From a bacterium (GTDB lineage Bacteria; UBA3054): 5,271 bases of DNA. The notes below the pieces were generated by a model. It saw only the letters and a list, made by a program, of their open reading frames with translations, ran no database searches and was not told where the DNA came from. Made by a program: the position numbers and the translations under genes. The stretch is from NCBI GenBank assembly GCA_017538635.1, contig JAFYIM010000308.1, positions 1-5,271 on the forward strand, written 5' to 3'. Below, one piece after another: positions 1-5,271 of the stretch (its first letter is position 1; each line of letters starts with the position of its first letter).

Positions 1-34
1 ACATCTCTTTTGAAAGTCAAGAGGGCCGGGTAAT

Positions 35-67
35 AAAAAAGCGGGATCGCTTGATCCCGCTTTTTTT
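35..67. terminator. Bidirectional Rho-independent terminator
   Basis: Bases 41-48 (GCGGGATC) and 53-60 (GATCCCGC) form a perfect 8-bp stem around the 4-base loop GCTT (49-52). Six A (35-40) precede it and seven T (61-67) follow it, so the helix can extend with A-T pairs. Both strands present a GC-rich hairpin followed by a U tract, so it should work in both directions. On the minus strand it starts about 20 bases after the TAA of the metallopeptidase gene (87-89), the right place to end that transcript and the presumed two-gene operon. On the plus strand it would serve any convergent gene ending near base 33. Confidence 0.93.
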
Positions 68-86
68 GTTGGCTTTGGGGGAGGAT

Positions 87-1583
87 TTAGTCCCAGAAAT
101 TGCTGGGCTTTCCTTCCTTCGTTATGACGGGAGAGGACTGATTGCCGTACTTGTCCCAGAACTTCATCTCGAACTTCTCCTCGGTCTGCATAGCAGCGCG
201 CATTTGAGAGAGGGAAAGAGTGGCGTCTTTGACGCTGCCGTCCAGGGGGTACATGTGGCAGTTCGGAGTGTCGAGGACTTTGTACTTAAGTCCCCAGTAG
301 GAAACAAGGACAAGGCCGTCGTCGTCGTGGATGCGCAGGGTGTCGCCGTCGTCATCCAGTTTGTACGTGGGAGGCGTTCTGGGAACGGAACCCTTGATCT
401 CGTTGAAGAACGGGACGGAGGAAAGGATGTGACACTCTATGCGGCTCCAGACCGGCTCGTCGCGCTCGTCAAAGAAGGTTATTTCCTTGTTCATGCGGCT
501 GGGGGTTTCCCAGGAAGTGAAGCAGCGGTTCATGATGTCGTAGGAGCGGGCCATGACGCTGTTGTATTTGTCGCCCTCGATGTGAGGAAGACCGAAGCCG
601 TGGCCGCATTCGTGCAAATAGGCGCCAAGCGTGGTGGCGGCGTGTCCGTATTGGACGTCCCTCCAGCAGGAGTCGTTGAGGGAGGTTGTGATCGGCGTGT
701 TGTTGGTGAAGCACTGCACGACTTCGTCAAGGCTGGCTGGCCAGGAGTAGAGACCGGTGGCGCCGAACTGGGCGAGCAGCGGGCCGCCAAGGGCGGTGTT
801 GCCGCTGACTTTGCCGTCCACAAAAGAGGCCATGTTGGGGATGCCTATGGCGCGGCGGAATTCGCCGCCTTTCCTGTCTTCGCCCAAGACTTCGCAGAAA
901 TTCTGATAGAGTTTCCCTTCGTCGAAAGAGCCGTCCGCTCTTTTCCAGGCGCAGACTTCCGCTTTGGTGTATTGGCTGGTGATGACGTTGATGATGATCT
1001 CGCCCTTCTCGTCGCAGTTGAAGGCGAAGCACTTCCTCGGATATCCCAGACGATACATGCTGTCGCCGGTGAAGGATTGCATGATTTTCAGGCCGGTCGT
1101 GAATTTCTTTCTCCAGAGCTCACCGTCTTTGTACTGCGGATCGTTTTCCTTGTCAAGGTTGGAGATGTAGATATGGTCGCCGTTCTTATCGACCATGTAG
1201 TAAACGTAGCAGAGGTAATCGGTATTGGGGCGTTCGTAGATGAGGCGGATCTGGTTGGATTCCGTGCGTTCTTTCGTTTTGACCGTGACTGTCAGGGTGT
1301 TGGTGCCGTAAACTAGTTCCGGCCAGACTTTGTAGCGTCTGGAAAGGCCTGTGCCCTTGATGGTGCGGCCGGTGGTCTCGTTCTTGGCGAAAACTTCCGG
1401 GACATCGTTGAAGTTCTTGTAATCCTTCCTGGAGCAGGTGTAGGTGCCCCTGATCAGGGGGACGGGGTAAGTGATGCGTTCGTAATCCTTGAAGTTGCCG
1501 ATGGTCAGGCCCTGCTGATCGGTCTCAGCGAATGCAGAGGAAGCCAGAGCGGCCAAAAGAGAGAGTGCTAGGAATTTTTTCAT
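87..1583 (-). CDS. Secreted zincin metallopeptidase, YIL108W-type (Metallopep-like)
   Basis: Complete gene, 498 residues, ATG at 1583 to TAA at 87. The start is fixed by a textbook signal peptide beginning at that ATG: MKK, a hydrophobic core LALSLLAALA, and a likely signal peptidase I cut after AFA (residue 19). Residues about 26-118 look like an all-beta domain, including 'NFKDYERITYPVPLIRG'. Residues about 120-375 form the peptidase. An upstream block at 163-190 ('GLKIMQSFTGDSMYRLGYPR') is followed by the zinc site HECGHGFGLPH at 324-334. By family rules His324, His328 and His334 bind zinc and Glu325 is the catalytic base. The segment 'SVMARSYDIMNRCF' (342-355) follows and supplies a candidate Met-turn (Met344). 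The HExxHxxGxPH...VMxRxYxxMNR pattern, as I recall it, matches the Pfam 'Metallopep' putative peptidase family of yeast YIL108W. Residues about 405-498 form a C-terminal beta-rich domain without sorting signal or lipobox. The mature protein has twelve cysteines, so disulfides are possible. Substrate unknown. It could instead belong to another metzincin-like clan with the same zinc motif. Probably co-transcribed with the gene 21 bases upstream. Confidence 0.9.
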   Translation of the reverse strand: MKKFLALSLLAALASSAFAETDQQGLTIGNFKDYERITYPVPLIRGTYTCSRKDYKNFNDVPEVFAKNETTGRTIKGTGLSRRYKVWPELVYGTNTLTVTVKTKERTESNQIRLIYERPNTDYLCYVYYMVDKNGDHIYISNLDKENDPQYKDGELWRKKFTTGLKIMQSFTGDSMYRLGYPRKCFAFNCDEKGEIIINVITSQYTKAEVCAWKRADGSFDEGKLYQNFCEVLGEDRKGGEFRRAIGIPNMASFVDGKVSGNTALGGPLLAQFGATGLYSWPASLDEVVQCFTNNTPITTSLNDSCWRDVQYGHAATTLGAYLHECGHGFGLPHIEGDKYNSVMARSYDIMNRCFTSWETPSRMNKEITFFDERDEPVWSRIECHILSSVPFFNEIKGSVPRTPPTYKLDDDGDTLRIHDDDGLVLVSYWGLKYKVLDTPNCHMYPLDGSVKDATLSLSQMRAAMQTEEKFEMKFWDKYGNQSSPVITKEGKPSNFWD

Positions 1584-1604
1584 GATAAAAATATATGTTG
1601 ACGG
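1584..1604 (-). promoter_or_regulatory. Operon spacer and SD-less start region of the metallopeptidase
   Basis: These 21 bases separate the TAA of the transglutaminase-like gene (1605-1607) from the ATG of the metallopeptidase (1583). On the coding strand they read CCGTCAACATATATTTTTAT plus C. There is no AGGAGG-like sequence here or in the last codons of the upstream gene, so the ribosome must start by an SD-independent route or by coupling to termination upstream. The run is much more AT-rich than the flanking genes, which fits an unstructured start region. A TATATT stretch resembles a -10 box, but I see no -35 partner at proper spacing, so I do not call a promoter. Confidence 0.6.
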
Positions 1605-4600
1605 TTATTTCTGTTCGGTTTCTTTCGTAACGGCGATGGTGTTGAAGCTTTCGCCACTAAGTTTCTTGTTGATGAGGTGGAGCTGATGGTACTGCTCCTG
1701 GTCGAGGACCGCGGGCTCCAGTTCGGAGCGGTAGGTTATCGTCCACTGGCTGCTGCCTTCCTCGTGTTCGACGCTGCAGGTCATATATCCCAATTGTCCC
1801 GGGAACTCGAAGTTGCCGGAGGGCATGAAGAGCGCCTTGGTGTATTCTTTCGGGAAGGTCAGTTTGATGACAGTCTTGTTCTTGCTCTTGCTGCCGTAAT
1901 AGAAAGGATAGATCCTGGTGGGCTTAGAAACGCCGCTGAATCCGAAGCTGTAGAAGGGCTTCAGATAGATGGTGTCGCCGTCCTTTTGTACGTAATTGTC
2001 GGTCTTGACTTTGATCTTCGTAAGTCCGGGGTATCCGTTCGTGATGCGCTCGAAGTTTTCTAAGATCTGGGCGCCTCTGGCGATGCCGTCGGCGGCCTGC
2101 AGTTCTTCCCTTCTCACCATCTCGGGCAGCGTCTCGACAACGTCCCTGACAAGGCTGCCGTAGGCGGCTCCGCCGAAATTGGAGACGCGGGATATGGTCG
2201 CGGTAAGATCGTCATCGACCGTGATCTCATAGACGGTGTCGCGGTCAAACGCGAATTCCTCGGGCTGGTTCCTCAAACTGATGTTGCCGTTCGAGAGGTC
2301 GAGAACAACGTCGCGATCCGGACCTTTGGTCTCGAGCATATCGTACTGGCTGCAGCAATTCAGATAGACGGTTTTGCCGTTCAGGTAGATCTCGACATAA
2401 GCGTCGGTGAAGATGGATCTCTGCGGCAGCATGAAGAAGAGGTTCTGCTCGTAATCAAAAGCGTCCAGTGAGCTTGCAAGGAGGATGCTCGGGTTGAAGC
2501 CGACAGATTTCAGCATGGCGTAGAAGAGCACAGCCTTGTCGAAATCGTTGCCGTAGCCGTCCTTCAGAGTCTGGTCGGCGTCGCTGATCGCGTCTAAGGG
2601 CAGGCTCGTGAAAGAGGGGCCGTCTTCACGGACGTTGATCTCAATGTAGTCCCTGATGGCGATGACTTTCTGGCGGAGAGATTCCTTGCCATCCGTCAGT
2701 TCTTTCACCTTGGCCTCGGTTTCCTTCTGATTGGCGGCGGCGCGTTCAATTTGAGCCTGAAGCTTAGCGGCGTAGTTCTTCCAGCCGCCGTTCATGTAGC
2801 TGTCTTTTACGTTCTCGCAGATGAAGGAACGCATGGGGCTGCGGAAGGCGCTGGGCACGAGGTTCGCTTCCCTCTTCACGATGTTGGTAAGGTTGACCAT
2901 ATCGAGGAGGTACTGCTTACGGCCGTCTTTGAGGTCGCTGATAACGAAGTTGGGAACTTCCTCTTCGCCGCGGAAGAAGTAGCTCGTGTCATTGCAGATC
3001 GTCTCAAGCTTCATGCCTTCGGGAATGATGACGGCGTAGCGGCGGTGAAGTATCGGTTCGCCCGGTTCGAAATAGATCGTGCCGGAAAGCAGGGGCTGAT
3101 CTTTGGTCACGCGCTCGCATTCGTAGTGGACGGTCGTGCCGATGTCGGTGCCGGGCAGCGTCACGACGATGTGCTTGATGTCGGGATAACGGGGCGCCGA
3201 GGCTTTCCAGTCGGCGTCCATGACGTTGATCTCGGAATCGACCACTCTTCTCACCGTGCCGTCCTCCAGCTCGACGTACATGTTGGTCAGGCTGATCTCG
3301 GTGTTCTGCGGGCAATAGTAGAAGTGCAGTTCGGAATTGGCCTTCTTGCCGGCGTAGTCGAGGATCTTCTTGGTGACGACGCTCTTCGTTTTGACGGTGC
3401 TTTCGTCTATGACTTCGTAGGTGAAATCATCGTCCACTACAAGGACGTGCTGGCCCTGATATGGATCCTTGGCGTTCTTGGCGAAGACACGCTTGTAGCC
3501 GACGCTCTGGCTGAATTTCTTGTAATCCTTCAAAGTCTGGTAAGCTTCGGCCGGCATCTCTTTCTTCCTGGCTTCCTGGCGCAGGCTGGCGTAGAAGATG
3601 CCGTTGGTCACGGCCACGGTCTGCTTGTAGAAGATCTCCGGAGTGTCGAAGACGGGATACTCGGGCAGGGAGAAATCCGTAAGCTCCATATCCGTCATGT
3701 CGAGTTCGCAGTAGCACTGCGTTCCGCAGGTGGCGGCCATTTTCATCGGGAAGCGGCGCTTATCAAGGCTGGTGGACATCCTGGAAAGGATGATCGGGCA
3801 GACCGTGCTGTAAGCCGCCATGGAATAGAGGCTGTCTATGACGTAGTAGCCGTCCTGCTCAGTCATGAGGCCCGTGGCTTTGAATCTGACTTTCATAGTA
3901 AAGGGCTCGCTCATGTCGTGGAGATCCTTGGGCGTGATCTCATAGTCGAAAAGTTCCGTGGCGCCGAAAATAGCGCCGAGCAGATTCTCGACCATAGCCT
4001 TCTTCTCCTCTTCCTTGGCTCTCAAATAGCTGCCTCTGACGTTCGTGTCGTTGATGCCGGTGTAAACGCTCGTAAGTTCAGCCACGAGGTTGCCTTCCTT
4101 GTCGAATTTGCCTTTCAAGACTTCTGTGGCCATGTTGTCCTCGACGGGCTCCTGGGGCATGGTCATAAGCGTTTCACCTTCCGGCCTGCAGATGAGGTAG
4201 CTGGTGTCCGCTTCGTAGGGCGGGACCAAGTTCTTCTCGGTCTCGGGCGTCGGGTCCATTATTATGTATTCGCCCTTCTCGTCAACGACCGCGTTAATGG
4301 CGTGGTTGAACCAGGGGTTGGGCGAATCCTGGTCTTTCTTGGGACCGACCAGGATCAAAACAGGGTAAGCTTCCAGCCCGGCCATGCGGTGCAGGGTGCA
4401 AAGCAGGGCGGCCTTGTCGCGGCAGACGCCGTAGCGGTTCTCAAAAGTTATCTTGACGTCGTGCGGCTCGTAGCCGGGGGCGACGGTCTCGGTCGTGAGG
4501 CCGCTGTAGCGGACCTGCTTGGCGACCCAGCGGTGCAGCGCTTCGGCTTTCTCGCGGATCGTCTCCTTGCCTTCCGTCAGCTCTTTGGCGAGCGTTTCCA

Positions 4601-5271
4601 TTTCCGGAGTGGTGACAGCCATTCTCGGTTCGCAGAGATCGATGTACCACTTGGAGATGACTTCCCAGCTCGGGATGGTGCCGAAATAGTAGCGCTGGCA
4701 GGCAACGTAGAAGGGCGCCATGGCGGGTTCGGGGAAGATCTGGGGAACGTTGCTTACTTCCCAGCTGTAGTGGATCAAATCTCCCACTTCCTCTTTCTTC
4801 TCAACGATCGTGCCGGGTATTTCGAAGCGCTTGGTGATGTAAGCCAGAGGCTTCGTTTTCGGAGCGTAAACTTCGATGATCTCTTTCTGAAGAGGAGACA
4901 TGAATTCGCCGACGAAGCCGCCGGACCAGGTGTCTTTCATCCTGGCTTTGTTAATGACATCGATAGACTCAAGCCTGTAGATGTCGCCAACTTCCAGACC
5001 GGGCAGGCTCAGTTGCACGATCTTGGAGGCCGGGTCGTAGATGTTGGAGCTCATCTGGCTGGTGTCGATCATGGTCTCGGATTTTGTGACGTCGATTGGC
5101 ACTTCCCTGCCGTCCGGCTTTATGATAGTAACCCTCACGAAGTAGGACGTGCCGTAGGCCGCGTTGTAGCTTAAGCTCGCGACAAGGCTGTCGCGCTTGC
5201 CGGGCTCCGTCAGCACTTTGATGCATTCGTCGCAGACGCTGATGCCGGTGCCGTCTTCCTGGTACTGGCTG
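1605..5271 (-). CDS. Tandem DUF3857-transglutaminase-like protein, 5' end missing
   Basis: The frame ends with TAA at 1605-1607 and is open to the window edge. A GTG at 5216-5214 is not a credible start, because 18 more family-like codons precede it (SQYQEDGTGISVCDECIK), placing it inside a DUF3857 strand. Numbering below counts that GTG as residue 1 of 1203. Module 1: DUF3857-like to about 200; transglutaminase-like core 211-330 with Cys265 in 'RYGVCRDKA', His305 in 'PWFNHA' and Asp321 in 'IIMDPT', a complete triad; beta-rich tail 360-530; linker to 587. Module 2 repeats this order: DUF3857-like 588-800, helical stretch 812-860, transglutaminase-like 838-960, beta-rich tail 990-1190. In module 2 the triad positions are Asp891, Asp938 and Asn953, so that copy should be inactive. 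The paired helices 'KELTEGKETIREK' (211) and 'KELTDGKESLRQK' (838) show the duplication. DUF3857-transglutaminase proteins are usually exported, so a signal peptide is expected beyond the edge. No transmembrane helix is evident in the visible part. Papain-like transglutaminase folds may cross-link, cleave or amidate; which applies here is unknown. Confidence 0.92.
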   Translation of the reverse strand, partial: SQYQEDGTGISVCDECIKVLTEPGKRDSLVASLSYNAAYGTSYFVRVTIIKPDGREVPIDVTKSETMIDTSQMSSNIYDPASKIVQLSLPGLEVGDIYRLESIDVINKARMKDTWSGGFVGEFMSPLQKEIIEVYAPKTKPLAYITKRFEIPGTIVEKKEEVGDLIHYSWEVSNVPQIFPEPAMAPFYVACQRYYFGTIPSWEVISKWYIDLCEPRMAVTTPEMETLAKELTEGKETIREKAEALHRWVAKQVRYSGLTTETVAPGYEPHDVKITFENRYGVCRDKAALLCTLHRMAGLEAYPVLILVGPKKDQDSPNPWFNHAINAVVDEKGEYIIMDPTPETEKNLVPPYEADTSYLICRPEGETLMTMPQEPVEDNMATEVLKGKFDKEGNLVAELTSVYTGINDTNVRGSYLRAKEEEKKAMVENLLGAIFGATELFDYEITPKDLHDMSEPFTMKVRFKATGLMTEQDGYYVIDSLYSMAAYSTVCPIILSRMSTSLDKRRFPMKMAATCGTQCYCELDMTDMELTDFSLPEYPVFDTPEIFYKQTVAVTNGIFYASLRQEARKKEMPAEAYQTLKDYKKFSQSVGYKRVFAKNAKDPYQGQHVLVVDDDFTYEVIDESTVKTKSVVTKKILDYAGKKANSELHFYYCPQNTEISLTNMYVELEDGTVRRVVDSEINVMDADWKASAPRYPDIKHIVVTLPGTDIGTTVHYECERVTKDQPLLSGTIYFEPGEPILHRRYAVIIPEGMKLETICNDTSYFFRGEEEVPNFVISDLKDGRKQYLLDMVNLTNIVKREANLVPSAFRSPMRSFICENVKDSYMNGGWKNYAAKLQAQIERAAANQKETEAKVKELTDGKESLRQKVIAIRDYIEINVREDGPSFTSLPLDAISDADQTLKDGYGNDFDKAVLFYAMLKSVGFNPSILLASSLDAFDYEQNLFFMLPQRSIFTDAYVEIYLNGKTVYLNCCSQYDMLETKGPDRDVVLDLSNGNISLRNQPEEFAFDRDTVYEITVDDDLTATISRVSNFGGAAYGSLVRDVVETLPEMVRREELQAADGIARGAQILENFERITNGYPGLTKIKVKTDNYVQKDGDTIYLKPFYSFGFSGVSKPTRIYPFYYGSKSKNKTVIKLTFPKEYTKALFMPSGNFEFPGQLGYMTCSVEHEEGSSQWTITYRSELEPAVLDQEQYHQLHLINKKLSGESFNTIAVTKETEQK
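2683..2705 (-). repeat. Intragenic repeat copy in module 2
   Basis: This 23-base stretch matches 4564-4586 at 21 of 23 positions, in the same orientation. It encodes the start of the helix 'KELTDGKE', which opens the degenerate transglutaminase-like core. It marks corresponding points in the two modules, about 627 codons apart, and is a DNA-level trace of the internal duplication, although selection on the same helix could also hold it similar. Confidence 0.7.
4564..4586 (-). repeat. Intragenic repeat copy in module 1
   Basis: Partner of 2683-2705, differing at two positions (4572 T against 2691 A; 4581 C against 2700 T, plus-strand letters). It encodes 'KELTEGKE', the helix that opens the catalytically intact transglutaminase-like core about 50 residues before Cys265. 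Confidence 0.7.

Noticed and set aside
315..356. Trinucleotide GTC/GAC runs as a microsatellite
   Set aside because: Runs are only about three units long and are explained by Asp codons in acidic loops.
51..1316. Plus-strand open frame (421 codons) opposite the metallopeptidase
   Set aside because: It starts inside the terminator hairpin, has the same antisense-type composition, and overlaps a gene with a signal peptide and a zinc site.
1584..1604. Internal promoter before the metallopeptidase
   Set aside because: A TATATT stretch resembles a -10 box, but there is no -35 element at workable distance in the end of the upstream gene.
1677..2063. Plus-strand open frame of 128 codons
   Set aside because: Antisense to the conserved tail of module 2; no motif and no start signal.
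2337..2705. Degenerate second module as a decaying pseudogene
   Set aside because: The reading frame is intact with no stop or frameshift, and the framework residues around the lost triad are kept, which suggests selection rather than decay.
2751..5174. Long plus-strand open frame (807 codons) opposite the transglutaminase-like gene
   Set aside because: Its translation is a low-complexity run of Val, Ala, Gly, Asp, His and Phe without recognisable domains, typical of the antisense of a GC-ending-codon gene. The minus strand carries clear family motifs throughout.
4969..5226. Minus-strand open frame of 85 codons in another frame near the right edge
   Set aside because: Arg/Gln/His-rich out-of-frame translation overlapping the DUF3857 region; a shadow.

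Overview
The window is almost entirely two adjacent minus-strand genes for exported proteins, closed at the low-coordinate end by a strong bidirectional hairpin terminator. I see no RNA gene, CRISPR array, insertion sequence, tRNA, origin or phage signature.

Layout, read in the direction of transcription from high to low coordinates: (1) 5271-1605 is a very large gene that enters from the window edge, so its start and any signal peptide are missing. It encodes a tandem two-module protein of the DUF3857 / transglutaminase-like type. The first module keeps a full Cys-His-Asp triad. The second keeps the fold but has lost all three catalytic residues. (2) A 21-base AT-rich spacer (1584-1604) has no Shine-Dalgarno sequence. 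(3) 1583-87 is a complete 498-residue secreted zincin metallopeptidase with a clear signal peptide and an HExxHxxGxxH zinc site. It resembles the poorly characterised family of yeast YIL108W (Pfam 'Metallopep'). (4) 35-67 is a perfect 8-bp GC stem flanked by A and T tracts, which can stop transcription from both sides. Bases 1-33 could be the last ten codons of a convergent plus-strand gene ending in a double stop.

The organism is most likely a bacterium of the Planctomycetes-Verrucomicrobia-Lentisphaerae group. Long DUF3857-transglutaminase proteins are common there, the base composition is moderate and somewhat above 50% GC by eye, and the start site does not use a Shine-Dalgarno sequence. 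This is an inference from protein type, not a proof, and Bacteroidota-like lineages remain possible.

The two genes share a strand, are 21 bases apart and end at one terminator, so they are probably co-transcribed. Both products probably act outside the cytoplasm. One is a cysteine-nucleophile transglutaminase/protease-fold protein joined to a non-catalytic copy, the other a zinc peptidase. A joint role in processing or modifying extracytoplasmic proteins or peptides is plausible, but the sequence does not show the substrate. I found no defence system, toxin-antitoxin pair or other clearly new multi-gene system. The most interesting points are the active-plus-dead module duplication and the pairing with a YIL108W-type zincin.
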